From Schoenoplectus triqueter (taxonomy: Eukaryota; Streptophyta; Magnoliopsida; Poales; Cyperaceae), in NCBI GenBank assembly GCA_964058805.1, contig CAXKVV010001155.1, positions 1 through 38,456 of the forward strand: a stretch of 38,456 bases of DNA, given 5' to 3'. The notes under the pieces were generated by a model. The model did no database searches, was not told where the DNA came from, and was given only the letters and a program-made list of their open reading frames with translations. Shown here piece by piece: positions 21,785 through 33,876 of the stretch (positions are counted from its first letter, which is position 1; every line of letters begins with the position of its first letter). The translations under genes were made by a program, and so were the position numbers.

Positions 21785-23660
21785 ATGTCGACTCACATTC
21801 AGAATGTGACTATAGAGGTGTTTGGAGTAACTAGAGAAAATAAACGTGAATGTAAAGACACTTGGTGGTGTAATGATGATGTACAAAAGACGATCAGTAA
21901 AAAGAAAGAATGCTATAAATATTTATATCACCACAAGAGTGATGAAAATATACAGAAGTATAAAGAAGCAAGGAGTCAGACATATGCGAAGTTGTATCGG
22001 AAACTAGATACGAAAGATGACGAAAATAATGTCTACAATATGACTAAGCTTCAAGAAAGAAAAATAAGTGACTTCAATCAAGTTAAATATATTAAGGATG
22101 ATATTAATAGGCTTTTGGTGAAGGATGATGTGATTAAGAATAAATGAAGAGAATACTTCGACAAGTTGTTCAATGAAGAGAGTGAGAAAAATCGCAACTG
22201 AGTTGGACGACTCATTTGATGACACTAATAGACAATTTGTTCGGAGAATTCAAGAGTTTGGGGTAAAAGAAGTTATAAAAAGGATGAAAACATGTAAGAT
22301 GATAGGACCTGATGATATTCCAATTGAGGTATAGAGATGTCTCGGAGACGTAGTAATATTGTGACTCACTAAGCTATTTAATATTATTTTTTGGTCCAAT
22401 AAGATGCCTGATGAGTGGAGAAGAAGTATATTAGTACCAATCTTCAAGAATAAAGGAGATATTCAGTTATACTAATTATAGAGAAATTAAACTCATGAGT
22501 CATATCATAAAGCTTTGGGAGAGAGTGATCGAGCATCGTTTAAGAAAACTGATAACCGTCTTCAAAAATTAGTTTGGTTTTATGCCTGAAAGGTCCACCA
22601 TAGAGGTAATTTTCTTGATAAGATAGCTCATGGAGAGATATCAGGAATATAATAAGGACTTACATATAATATTTATTGATTTAGAGAAAGTATATGATAA
22701 AATACCAAGAAATATTATGTGGTGGGGCGCTTGAAAAGATGAGTTCCAATAAAGTACGTTACACTTATTAAGGATATGTACATAAATGTTGTGACTTATG
22801 TTAGAGTATGTGATGATGAGTCCGATGTATTTTCTATTAAGATAGGATTACATCAAGGATCAGTATTGAGCCCATATATTTTCATCTTAGTAATTGATGA
22901 GATCACAAGGACATATGAGGAGACATTCATCGATGCACGCTCATTGCTGACGATGTGATGCTGATTGACGAGAACATAATTAAAGTTGATCAAAAACTAG
23001 AGTTATGAAGATAAACTTTAGAATCGAAAGGTTTTAGACTTAGTAGAGCTAAAATCGAATATATGACGTGTCAGTTCAGCGAGGACAACTAAAATCGATA
23101 TTTGGGATCGATGTTGCAAAGTGATAGAGGGATCGATGAAGATGCTAGTCATAAAATAAGAACTAAATGGATGAAATGGAGACAAACATCTGATATTCTC
23201 TGTGATAAGAAGGTTCCAAATAAATTAAAATGCAAGTTCTATAGGACGACGATTAGGCATGCGATGATTTATGACGTAGAATGTTGAGTTACAAAAGGAC
23301 AACACATTCAGAAGATAAGTGTAGCTGAAATACGGATACTGCGTTGGATATGCGACCACACAAGGAGAGATCAAATAAGAAATGTTTATATACAGGATAA
23401 ACTTGGGGTAACACCAATTCAAGAGAAGCTGATCGAACACCGTTTGCGATAATTTGGTCATATCCAATGAAGACCTCTTGAGACACCAGTACACAATGGT
23501 ATTCTAAGTCGCTCTGATAACACAAGAAGAGGAAGAGGTCGACCGAGACTGACATAGGAGGAAACGATAAAAAGAGATTTGAATGAATACAATATATCCA
23601 AAAAGTTTGTTTTGGATAGGAGTGCTTGGAAGATGACGATTCATGTATCAGAACTATGAT
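21785..23660 (+). pseudogene. RTE reverse transcriptase and C-terminal region, broken
   Basis: The linker region (21785-22147) is lysine-rich. Reverse-transcriptase motifs follow: PDEWRRS near 22410, FGFMPERST near 22573, HQGSVLSPY near 22851, and the catalytic ADD at 22946-22954 followed by VMLIDE. In-frame stops lie at 22332-22334 and 22570-22572 (tryptophan and glutamine positions in relatives). The ADD box is in a different frame from HQGS, so at least one frameshift separates them. The C-terminal part includes RRDQIRN and VTPIQEKL near 23400. No function is expected. Confidence 0.9.
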
Positions 23661-23785
23661 TTAGGATTAGAGTCTAATAGTAGAGTTATAGACTTCAGAT
23701 TCTTAATTTTTCAGTTCTTAGATTTTACGATTTTAGGGTTTAGAATTAAGGATTTAGAAATATATTTTATAATGTAGGTTTATTA

Positions 23786-23925
23786 TACTATTTTATTATT
23801 ATTAGTTATTAACATTACTATTATTAGCATCATTATCATTATTATCATCATTATAAATAATTATTTATTTATTTATATTATTATTATTATTATTTTCATC
23901 ATCATCATCATTAATATTTAAAATT
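23786..23925. repeat. ATT/ATC microsatellite inside the RTE 3' region
   Basis: Runs of TTATTATTA, ATCATTATCATT and CATCATCATCATCA lie between the end of coding remnants and the RTE-like tail. Such triplet expansion may have arisen in the element's 3' region. Similar triplets fill 11283-12075. Confidence 0.85.
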
Positions 23926-24006
23926 TCTGATCTTATATTTTCATATTGAATTTCATTTCTAGTCTACCTCAATTTATTTGAGATTAAAACTTTATTGTTA
24001 TTTTTC

Positions 24007-24896
24007 TAGTGATATGAGAATGAACGAGAATATGTGCTTTAGCAAGGGGCACATTGTTAAGTCACGTTTCTCCTTTTTTTTTTCAATTACCCCTCTCCGT
24101 GATTTTATCTGATTAAAATTTCATGTTACCGAAAGAATACCTTCCAATGAGTAGCTGGGTCCTACAATAGTAGGCCGTTTTATCTCTCTAAGCTCTCACA
24201 TCAATTTTACTACAATTTTCTTTTCGTTTTTCTTATTTACGTAACCTTAATTTAATTTCAAGGAATGATCAAAAAATTTATCTTCATTTGCAGAGTTCAT
24301 AAACAAAAAAAATAATATAAGCCTGCGTGTATTTGTTTTTGAATAAATTGGTAAGGTTGCTTTAAGTCATAACTCATAAATGAAAAATATTTTGTGCTTC
24401 TGCCTTGAACAAAATTTACTTCGTCTTGCTATCTCTGACCAAATAAAGTATGAAAGAATTAGTAATATAATACTCAACTTCTCTACGACATTATTGGTCA
24501 ACGAAATATGTGAAGAATTTTAAATTGTTCATAATTAATTCTTAATAGTTGCATATGTCTGTTTAGCTAATGATTTACATATTCTCTAAAATGCAGTACA
24601 TTATTGATATTGTGTTTCCAACATTATGGAGATAAGTTAGTAAATTAAGTGTAAAACAAATCGAACCTGAAGCCATTCAAAAAATATCTTTAATATTCCC
24701 CTATATTCTTACAGATAATAAAAATACGACGTTAAATACGCGCGATGATTCGCAAATTGATCCTCACAAAAGGGAGTTTTACCTCTACCATTATCGTAAA
24801 GGGCAAAAAAAGAAAACACTAGAACTTACATGTTTGTTTGGAAGGTAAAATATTTGTGTTTTAGCTTTTCTCAAGTTGTCTTAATAATGACATACT
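24007..24896. other. Intergenic DNA, nothing recognised
   Basis: Moderately A+T-rich sequence without a plausible gene or clear repeat, between the LINE remnant and the next MITE. Confidence 0.5.
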
Positions 24897-24905
24897 AGGT
24901 AAGTA

Positions 24906-25081
24906 GGGATTTACATCCGCCGCCATAATGGTGATGGCAAGGTTCTACCATTGAGTCAATGATAGATGGGGCTCACAAAATAAAAATTAAAACCCCGCCC
25001 CTTCTTATTTCGTGGGCTCCACCTGTCATTGACTCAATGGCAGGGCCCTACCATCACTAGTATGATAGCGGATCCGAACCC
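24906..25081. mobile_element. Mutator-like MITE with perfect 9-bp target duplication
   Basis: AGGTAAGTA flanks the element exactly at 24897-24905 and 25082-25090. The arms are long inverted repeats: the left starts GGGATTTACATCCGC and the right, on the opposite strand, starts GGGTTCGGATCCGC. Both then share GTGATGG, CCATTGAGTCAATGA and GGGGCTCAC/GGAGCCCAC words. A 9-bp duplication with long arms and no frame is typical of Mutator-like MITEs. At 176 bp it folds back almost completely. Confidence 0.9.
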
Positions 25082-25088
25082 AGGTAAG

Positions 25089-25266
25089 TAGGGGTGGAGT
25101 CAATATAGCAAATAATATATGGCAAAATTATTAGGGTGGGGTATAATGTCAAAAATTATTTTAACCTATAAGCATTTTTTTTCTGAAAAAGCATACAAAT
25201 AAAAGCCTATATTTGAAAAAAAAAATAGCTAGAGGCGCCTCCTAACTCTACGTGGCTCCACCCCTA
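25089..25266. mobile_element. Older hAT-like MITE abutting the Mutator-like MITE
   Basis: The ends TAGGGGTGGAGTCA and, on the opposite strand, TAGGGGTGGAGCCA form 13-of-14 inverted repeats, 178 bp apart. The outside octamers CAGGTAAG and TAAATAAG match at only 5 of 8 positions, a poor or eroded duplication. The right-hand target duplication of the neighbouring MITE overlaps the first two bases of this element, so the neighbour landed on its edge and is younger. Confidence 0.65.
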
Positions 25267-27673
25267 TAAATAAGGCATAACAATCCACCACGTATATACA
25301 AGCAATATATGTGTAATACATTCAAATAACATTATATATAGTACCAATAATAGCTTGTTAATAATAGTTATTATAAGTCATTTAATTTAAATAACAAGCA
25401 ACAAAAGAATGCTGATAATAAATTAAAAAAATGAATTTGATATGGTGATCTAGAACAAGGTAAAATCATCATGTCAATTTATTTAAATAATCATAAGTTT
25501 AAGCCATTCTTAATTCAATTAAACATGTGACAACATCGCTGATCTTAAACAGAATCACAAACTCACTATCCTCGCTTAGTATATAGAACCCACATATGTG
25601 GAAAACAAATGATTGATTAAATGTTCTCTCTCAGTGTGATATTTAGTTCCAGCCCAGGGATTTATAGAATTTAATCCGTCTAGTGACATGAATGCTAAAC
25701 AGGGGAGCTCTTGTGATATTCTTCAATTCCAATTCTCCTGACCCAACAAGCCCTTCATTGTCCTAATTTTATAACCCTCTTATTAGAATGTTTTCCCAGA
25801 AATTTTAATTCATTAAATTACATCTATTAAGTATGATTTGATAATTGTTCTCCAGGAATTTGTAATTTTTTAGTTAATTATATTTCTACGTATATTAAAG
25901 TATTTAAAATAAAAAAATAATTATGATGGATGTCACTAAATTACATTAAGGTGGTATAGAGTTTCCCTAGATGTGAAGGAAGGCTAAAATCCCTGAATTT
26001 TTCAATGTCTCACGTTTTATTATTTCCATTGTTAATTTCACTTATTAACATAGCACATGTGACGACTTGGTTATTTTATATCATACCAATTCATCTACTT
26101 ATGATTTGTTATCGAACATTAGTATTTTCCAGTGATTCGATATAAATTTCACTTTAATTTACTACATTTGGAACGCAAAGTAGGTCTGTAAAATTATGGA
26201 TAGCCGATTTTATTGAATGTTGAAAAAGTAGTATAATACTAACAAACAAAGGTCCAATACTTTTCTAAAGAAAATTATTTTGTGTCGCATCTTTCAACTT
26301 ATTTTTATACATTTTGCCGACCTTTTATCGTTTGATGTACAAATTGAATCAAGTTGGTTTTTATATGTAAATATAATCAAAATTGGGACTCCGGAGGTCT
26401 GGCATTTTAGTAATATGGGAACACAGCACATAAAAATAAAATAATAACAAAAACTGTAGCTTACCGTATTAATTAAATCTGTATGCAAACTTGCGCTTAT
26501 GTTTTGTAAATGTAATTTTTGCAATGGAGCCAACTAATGGATAATTTCATGATTTTTTGCACTGATCAGCTTTAAATTTATCTGCTCGGAGGGAAATAAA
26601 AAAAAAAACGGGCACGTCAATGTCATAATATGATATGCGAAATTGCCAAATTGGCGAGGGAGAAATAAAATTCAGTGTTGTCATTATATGTATTTTATAA
26701 TAATTATAAAAAGTATCAATCAAATTATATATATTTTTAAGATAAATTTATAAAATTTAGTGATGTCATTTACCTCCATAATTGTTAATTGTATATGTGG
26801 CTCCGCCACTGACATGCGAGTTATAATCTTTTGTTGATGAAATCACATGTAAATCGTCACTATGTCTTTAGTATATGTGATTGACTGACGTTATGCATAT
26901 CGATAGTTGTTGCTTTGAAAAAAAAAATCAAAAAATAGCGCCAGGTCTAACTATAAATATAAAAATTATCCTAATTTTTAAGGGACTAACCAATTGTAGA
27001 TATGAACATCTATTAACCATGTAAACTGCCAAGATGTTTTCTTTATAATAGAAATGGAACTCTGATTCAGGTATCAATCACCCAACCCTTTTAGCCCATA
27101 TTATAATTGTTTGGGCAATTTCATGTCTACCCCTGAATAACAAGAAATATATACCAGACATTCATTAAGAAGGAATGAGTACTTATCTCATAGAATCATG
27201 AAAATTATGTTCCTCTGCAATTATACGGGATTCATTCAATGAACTTATACAAATATGACCATATATCTGAGATCAAACTATTAAGATTTGACTTGGCTGA
27301 ATATTATCCAATTTTAGTAGAAATAAGTAAAAAAAACGATTTAAATTTGATGTATAAAATATTTTTAGGATATCAAAATGCCAATCATTGTTATCCCAAA
27401 TTCATATGATAAAGAACACGTTTTGAATTGTCATCACTTCATCACAAAAATGAAAACTGGGAAAATAAATTATTTTGAATTTTTTTTTGGATATTTCGTT
27501 TTGTCTGCTTCCGGATATATTTTACATATCTAGAACAAAGGCTAATTAAAAAAAATATCTTGGGCAGTGAGCAACAGTAAAGGGAAATAATTGTGTATAT
27601 ACATGGCGTTTTATTGAAGTTTTATATAGGAGGGCACTTTCCGTTTGAGAGGTAAAACAAATAAAATTATGAT
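25267..27673. other. Intergenic DNA with one eroded hAT-like end
   Basis: No gene is recognised in 2.4 kb. Near 26803-26816 the words GGCTCCGCCACTG resemble the right terminus of the CAGGGGCGGAG-type hAT family seen at 14585 and 36532, preceded by plausible internal sequence from about 26670, but no left end is found. The longest frame (26294-26533, minus) has no domain signal. Confidence 0.5.
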
Positions 27674-27680
27674 ATTTTGG

Positions 27681-28037
27681 ACAGTTTTTAGTAATAATAA
27701 TAATTATTAAATTAATATTATTAAAAATAAGAGTGAGAACTGTAAAATTTTAAATATACGAATGGCAGCGCGCCACTATCAGTGACGCGTTTATTATTTT
27801 TATAAAACGCGTCACTGCCAGTGGCGCGTTTGCTTCTTATATATACAAAACGCGCAGCGCCTCTCCATCTCACTTGCGCGGGGTTTGGACGAAACACGCC
27901 ACTGCCAGTGGCACGTTTCATTATTTTTATGAAACGCGCCACTGTCACACTGTCATTAGTATATTTTAAATTTTACGGTTCTCACTCTTATTTTTAATAA
28001 TATTAATTTAATAATAATTATTATTAATAAAAACTGT
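27681..28037. mobile_element. Symmetric MITE carrying CGCGCCACTG palindromes
   Basis: The outer arms are nearly identical inverted repeats of about 85 bases starting ACAGTTTTTA at both ends and sharing TTAAATTAATATTATTAAAAA and AAGAGTGAGAAC. ATTTTGG flanks both sides (27674-27680 and 28038-28044), a 7-base duplication that extends to 8 if the final T is counted as flank. The core is unusually G+C-rich for this window and contains repeated palindromic motifs. A minus-strand frame through it (27721-27948) only translates these repeats as RATGSG-like strings and is not a gene. The superfamily is uncertain; 7-8 bp would be compatible with hAT. Confidence 0.9.
27769..27955. repeat. Palindromic CGCGCCACTG-CAGTGGCGCG motif array
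   Basis: Four good copies and one eroded copy occur at about 27769-27789, 27805-27831, 27851-27866 (eroded), 27891-27919 and 27931-27955. The best is AAACGCGTCACTGCCAGTGG at 27805, continuing as CGCGTTT. Each is a near-perfect inverted repeat, and several are separated by TTATTATTTTTAT spacers. In single-stranded form the core could fold into consecutive hairpins. Confidence 0.9.
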
Positions 28038-28044
28038 ATTTTGG

Positions 28045-30223
28045 AGGAATCCACAAGCAAGTGTGCTTTTGTAATATTGTTGGTCATAATTGGTCTTTTC
28101 TTCCCTTGCTCAGCTCGTTTGATGATCTGTTGAGAGCGGAATGGATGAGGACCCACAACCACCTAACGTGCTCCGGCATGACACCAACTCCTCACACGCA
28201 CCCACTGGACCATAAACCATTTTTGGTAGGAATCAATTATTATCAATTAAGAAATGACAATAGAGATTTCGGTGCAAGAGGGTGATTGGTCATTAGCAAG
28301 TACTACGAATGATAGTCCAAGGCTCCAAGCTTAATATGTAATGATTGCATATAAATCATGAAGTAGAGAATTCTTTTTCTTCAAAACGGTTGAATTAATT
28401 GAAATTAATATGGGCATTTTTTAAAGAAAAGGAAAAATGAGTAATAATGTAAATTTACTTGTATGAGTTAGATTCAACCATTGAACTATTCTGACAAAAA
28501 AATTACAATCAGTGGAGTATTATAATGGGGCGAATTATAATTGACGATAGTTTTGAAACTTAAATATATTATTTTATGAAAAAATTGAGAAAAATATATA
28601 TATTTCAAGTTTTTTTTTTGCCAACTCAAAGAATATATTGTCAAATACCATATTTAAGAAAAATAATATTGTATTTTGGGAACTGATTTCTCGCAGCTGA
28701 CCATTTTATGTTTGTGTGTTGGGGTGGGGGGGATTTTGAGTGTGCCCAGATATCAAGCCTGATATCAGAGAAATCTTATCCTCTTCCTAGAATTAATCTC
28801 TGGCAAGCGAAAGCTCACTTGAAACTCGGTAGTTGGATTCGTTGAACGAACCAATTAACTGAAATCCAAGTTCAAATCAAAACCATGATTAGCAACTACA
28901 GTCATATTAATTAGTTGGGAAAAAACTAAATTGCAGTTCTGGTGTAATTTAATATTAATGAGTATTTCCTTCTTACGAAAAATATAGATTTGAATCTCCT
29001 AATAAACATCTAAATGTAAATGAATATGGGGACTAATTAACGGAAACCTTTATTTAAAAAAATTACATGGAAATATTGTTGTAACAAAATGTCATAATAT
29101 TATATTGTTTGGAATGCAAATTGGCTTCAAGTATATTCTTAATCCGTCTTTTTTATTTTAATATTTCTTGTAGTTTTATTTTCTTTTTTTTCTTGTACAT
29201 GTTCAATTATTTTCCATAAATGAGTTATATTTTAACTCGCACGAGTTTCAACATGTAAACGATTAGTAGTTTTAGAATGTTCAAATATGGTTCAATTAAA
29301 CACAACGAAAACACACAACGAACTATTTGACCGAAACAAATTATTTTTTTATCCCACATGATTGTTAGCCATATTTTAAACAAGTATACAAGATAATCCA
29401 TCAAAGATAAATTTTAGGAATTTTTTTTTCCAATTTTTATTATCGGGGACATAAAAAATTGTAATTAGATTTTTTTAGGAAAAAACTTGGAAAACAAAGA
29501 AAGTAATTTTCATTAACTAATTGAAAACTCAATTAATTAAGCAAATTTGTGAAAACATGGATTTATGTTTTAGCTTGTGAAGAGACCAAATTCATGATTA
29601 TCCTGAGGACAAAATAATACCCTCTTATGTGTATTCAAACATTCATCTAAAAAGAATTACTAATGTGAGAGATAAATTTATTGGGATAGATATAACACAA
29701 ATGATAATAGGCCTTGTTTTTATATAAAAAAATATATTCAATTTTTGCATTAGATATCTTTAGACATCTAAACATACATATCTGCCATAATAAACGGTGG
29801 TTTTAAATATATTTTTTAAATTGATTATATGTCATTTTTTTGGGACAATGCTGACAACACAAATTTATTTATCTGTAGAACAACTAACTCACTAGTGTTT
29901 TTTTATAATTTATATAAATATTGTTTAGAGTATCAATAATTTATTGCTTTTATTGACAAATCTTTAAATTATACAATGTTGGAATCTACACTAGCATCAA
30001 TAATGAGATGTATAGTAACGTGATTTTTAATGAAATTTTTTGACAGAAATGTCGACATTACTATCCATTTAATCATTATGTGCCTATATAGATAGTATAA
30101 TTATTCTTGTATTTTACTAGATTGTCCTCGTCCACACTATTTTCAGTTTCAGACAAATTATAAGAGTATGCCAAATCCTTTTTGGTTGTTGATAAGAGTA
30201 TATTCATTCTTGGAAATTTCAAA
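28045..30223. other. Intergenic DNA, nothing recognised
   Basis: No frame with a recognisable domain and no clear transposon ends. A possible Stowaway-like phrase (TTAATCCGTCTTTTTTATTT near 29139) has no partner terminus. Otherwise plain A+T-rich sequence. Confidence 0.5.
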
Positions 30224-31330
30224 CACTAGCAGAGAAAAAAAAATCTTTGATAACAGTTATTGATCAAGTTGTTATAACGATTATTAAATTATTATTAAAA
30301 GGTGTTAGAAAAATTTAAATAACCATTACCAAATAATAGGTGTACTGGTATTTTTTTAAAACTATCTTCAGCAACGATTCTAGATAAAGAACTATTGTTA
30401 AAGATATTTAAAAAAATTAAGTTTAATTTCTTTAAATTTGAAATGAAAGACAGATTGATATATGATTGATATATAAGAATAATCTAACAACAAACAATAT
30501 GACATATCATTCATTAAATAATTAATATAAAAAATATAATTATTCATTCAATGTAAAATATATATTTACTCAACAATATATTTTGCTCATGCAATAATAT
30601 AAAAATCTATATAAATTTCTAAAAAGAAATCTAAAAAAACTGAAAAGAAAATCTTGAATCTTCATACGTATTTTTGAGTGTCAAGATAAGATTTTTTTTA
30701 CTATGAAAATAGTTGTTAACCTAAGATATCTCGTCATGAGATTTATGTGGCCGTGTAGAATATCTCAATTAAAGTTTTCTATCAAAAGTTATGACCGTTT
30801 AAAATTAAGATGACTGGATTTTAATTTTTATTTCTCCCGTCTCTCATCTTTTTTTATATATGAAACAGATGACAATGGAGATGATAATTCGGGCATTTCA
30901 ATTTTTGAATTTTAATTTTTGGATTGTTGAATTGAGATGTGTGAACAGTGAGATGAAAAAATATAACAATTCGTGGAAGAAAATATCATTGGTGAAGATA
31001 GTTCTGTCAGAGTAAAAAAATGGCATAATCATTTAGCAACTATTTTTTTTGAAGAAACCATTATTAAAATAGAGCAAAAAAAATGACTTTTAACCATTGT
31101 TAAAATAGAGCCAACATTTGTACCATCTCTTCAGAGCCAATTTTTTTTCCATGACCTTTAACAATGACTTTGAACAAAGAATCGTTGTTAAAGTTTGTAT
31201 TTAGTAATGGTTCCTTCAATAAACCATTATTAAATGTCTATACTGTTTTTTGATATTCTGAGACTCTATTTTAACAATAAAATTAACATATAATTATTAT
31301 TTAAATAGATATTATCTAAGGTTATTTTGT
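30224..31330. mobile_element. CACTA-like terminus with subterminal dyad repeats
   Basis: CACTAGCAGAGAAAAAAAAA at 30224 resembles the CACTA terminal repeat of En/Spm elements. Downstream, imperfect dyads of about 30-38 bases recur: AACGATT-AAGAACTATTGTTAAAG near 30373, AACTATT-AAACCATTATTAAA near 31040, ACCATTGTTAAAA near 31091, TTTAACAATG-AATCGTTGTTAAAG near 31157, and AGTAATGG-AACCATTATTAAA near 31204. Such clustered subterminal repeats bind the CACTA transposase. No opposite terminus or transposase frame is seen, so the element may be truncated, and the right limit is set by the last dyad. Confidence 0.55.
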
Positions 31331-32034
31331 TATAGTTAAATGATGGTATTTAATAAGATTGCTAAATAACAATTATTTCTCATTTCTCCAATTAAAATTA
31401 TCGTTGCCACATTGACAATCTCAATCGCTTTTTGGTGAGATTTATACCATCTATGATAGATAAAAATACAATTCTTTGTATTAAAAAAAAAAGAGAAAAG
31501 GTATATGAGTATTATTTGATTGGATATGCTAAAGACTAAATTTATGCTTTTAAAAATTTTAAAGATGAAAACTAATTAAAACTTTTTAATTGTACGTTTA
31601 GTAGTTATTAACTTATACTAAAAGGTATTGGTCTTATTTTTTATATTAGTTATTTTTATTTTTTTAAACCTTCTATTTTAATGGGCCTACAAATAAATTG
31701 ATGTTGGTGAATGGACGTTATGAACTTGGGGCGCGTTAACTGTATCTCTATAAAAAAAAATTCAGAAAAATTCTCCACTTTCTTATGGGCGGTATAAATA
31801 TCTGTACATAACATATAACATATGTACACCTATCGATAGTGATGAACACCTTTTGTTACATGAATGAACACCCAGAACCGACATAAAATTATTCTTAAAG
31901 ATGATGACCACCACTGCCCTAATCATAAATTAAACATGTATAAATTAATTAAATGATATTTTAAAATTAAACATGTGCTAAAATCCTTTGATTTTTTAAC
32001 ACACACAATAATTATGAATATATTTCATTTTTAG
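31331..32034. other. Intergenic DNA, nothing recognised
   Basis: A+T-rich DNA with no gene. Words such as TGATGAACACC and TGAATGAACACCC near 31840-31870 repeat loosely and lead into the tandem array that follows. Confidence 0.45.
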
Positions 32035-32150
32035 TATGAATACCAATGATAACAAGTATGAATACCCATGATAACATGTACAAATATCCATGATAACATG
32101 TATGAATACACATGATAACATGTATTAACATCCATAACAATAAATATGAA
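32035..32150. repeat. 22-bp tandem repeat, five copies
   Basis: Units based on TATGAATACCCATGATAACA plus TG start at 32035, 32057, 32079, 32101 and 32123, with a partial unit at 32145. The period is exactly 22 bases throughout, although individual bases vary. Two turns of the double helix are about 21 bases, so the motif recurs on nearly the same face. No coding role is apparent. Confidence 0.9.
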
Positions 32151-33020
32151 TATCTCGAACAGACTAAAATTCATTCTTAATAATAATGAGCGTCCTACAC
32201 CCTACGCGTTCACCCCTCATTCTAAAAACATGAACCGATATGTGTGTTCATACTATTCATATGTAATCAATGAGGTATATATACTTAGTTACTGATGTAT
32301 TCATATCTGACCGTGGAATACAAAAATTTATCAAAAATAGAAAAAGTTATTGAAAATGAAAAGTTGGAAGACATATTTAAAAATAAAAATATTTTTGAAA
32401 ATGAAAAGTTTAAAAAGAAAACAATTGAGAGATATTTTTTTAGATTTTTGTTTGGGATGAAATTTTTTTCTTAATGAAACATTTCACCGTCAAAAAGAAA
32501 AAAAAAACAACAAACAAAAGGTGGACATACTTTAAATAATAAATATCGTTGAAAGGGTAAAATTGTCCAAAAGTTCTTCAAAACTGCAGAGTGAAACTAT
32601 TTTACTACAGAACCTCCCAAAATAGGCTTCGCCGTAAAAGTTTTGAATTAGTCTTTGTTCAAACTTCAAAGTCAGAGACGTTAGTTATTGGTATTTGGTG
32701 CTATGACTTGTTCTAAAATTTGTGACGCCATTTCCGTTTCCAAATTTTGGTGGATCTCTTTAATTATCACCGCATCTTTATTTGACAGCGACGCACGAAG
32801 GAAATAAAATTGGATCAAGCCCATACCATGTGCAATAGGAATTTTAAACCTCCACGAAATTTAGATCGAATCGTGACACACGTGTTTGTGATAATGACAA
32901 CCTATAACCTCAGTACATAATTACTGATTAAGAGGCAATTAAAGATGAGATAGAATCTTTGTTGAAAGCGTAATAATTAATGCGATCGCCTCCTGTTAAT
33001 TTTAAGTATATTATTGATTA
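32151..33020. other. Intergenic DNA, nothing recognised
   Basis: A+T-rich sequence without gene or clear repeat up to the first Helitron. Base composition is more balanced between about 32690 and 32900. Confidence 0.5.
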
Positions 33021-33449
33021 CTAGCTATATACCCACGCGTTGCAGCAGAATTTTTTATTTAAACATTAAAATATTATAAGATAAAAAATTCAAATTTATC
33101 TAATATTAAATTATAAATTCACCTTGGATGAGATTTTTGCACAATATGAGTTAATGATTCATGATTTTTATGGAAAGAAAAGTAAATTGTTCTAACATAT
33201 ATTATCACCATTAATTCCTTACCAAATATGCACAAAGTTGCTAATTAAAAAACAAAAATTATGGAAATAATAGTATATAAGGGAAAGAAATGGAGAGAAA
33301 GAGGGGATCAATGGACGCGATCACATACGTTCGATCAACCAACAATAAATATTATCCGTCTAATTGAGGGATAAAATTGGTATAATAAAAATTTACAATG
33401 ACAAAAAATGGACCCTCCAATTCTTAGATGCTTTATATAATAGTATAGA
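33021..33449 (-). mobile_element. Non-autonomous Helitron, copy 1
   Basis: Read on the minus strand, the element begins TCTATACTATTATATAAAGC and ends GCGTGGGTATATAGCTAG. The 5' TC and 3' CTAG match Helitron termini. It is flanked by A at 33020 and T at 33450, matching insertion between A and T without duplication. A GC-rich ACGCGT lies 13-18 bases before the 3' end, where a hairpin is expected, but the left half of the stem is weak. There is no Rep/helicase frame. Relative to copy 2 it lacks about 41 internal bases after ATAAATTCACC. Confidence 0.85.
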
Positions 33450-33876
33450 TATATTTATATGTGATGTTGTGGCAGTTTGCATATGACGCCCAAGTATAAA
33501 CTTTAAATTGTTTTAGGGGGAATTCTTTTGGACGCATGCATTCGTTGTATCAAAATTAGATGGTTCAGATCAGATTAAAGGGGTGTGTTTGTCTATATAT
33601 AAATATATATACACACAAAAATCAAACTCAAATTGTTTAAATTATATCGGAAAATAAAAAATGGTATGTTTGCTCCACAGAGATTCATTCAATGGAATCT
33701 GATGCAAATCCAACAAAGCCAATTAGATAAACTATCCTAGAGACGTTTTCTTCGCTTCTTCTAAACCTAATCAAATGCCCTAGGTTAACTAATAGAATAT
33801 TTGGGCCGTTACTAAGATATATTTGTATACATATTTTATGATTAAACATACACGGACCCATATATATATATATATA

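Larger units (their letters stand above)
20590..24006 (+). mobile_element. Decayed RTE-clade LINE retrotransposon
   Basis: Fragments in several plus-strand frames follow the order of a plant RTE non-LTR element: an APE-type endonuclease at about 20900-21400, reverse transcriptase at about 22280-22980, and a C-terminal domain up to about 23640. The tail at about 23968-24006 (ACCTCAATTTATTTGAG then ATTAAAACTTTATTGTTA) resembles the decayed 3' end typical of plant RTE copies. The reading frame is broken by stops and frameshifts. The 5' limit is approximate, because the untranslated leader has no clear boundary and no target duplication was identified. Confidence 0.85.

Noticed and set aside
20839..23640. 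Possible intact LINE protein or endogenous viral polymerase
   Set aside because: Motifs fit a plant RTE LINE, and the frame is broken by stops and frameshifts. No viral capsid, movement or coat-like domains are present.
27721..27948. Minus-strand 75-codon frame with RATGSG-like repeats
   Set aside because: It is a translation of the palindromic repeats within a MITE. The repetition follows the DNA palindromes, not a protein family.
29139..29200. Stowaway-like TCCGTC...TTTTATTTT phrase
   Set aside because: No inverted partner terminus and no TA duplication were found.
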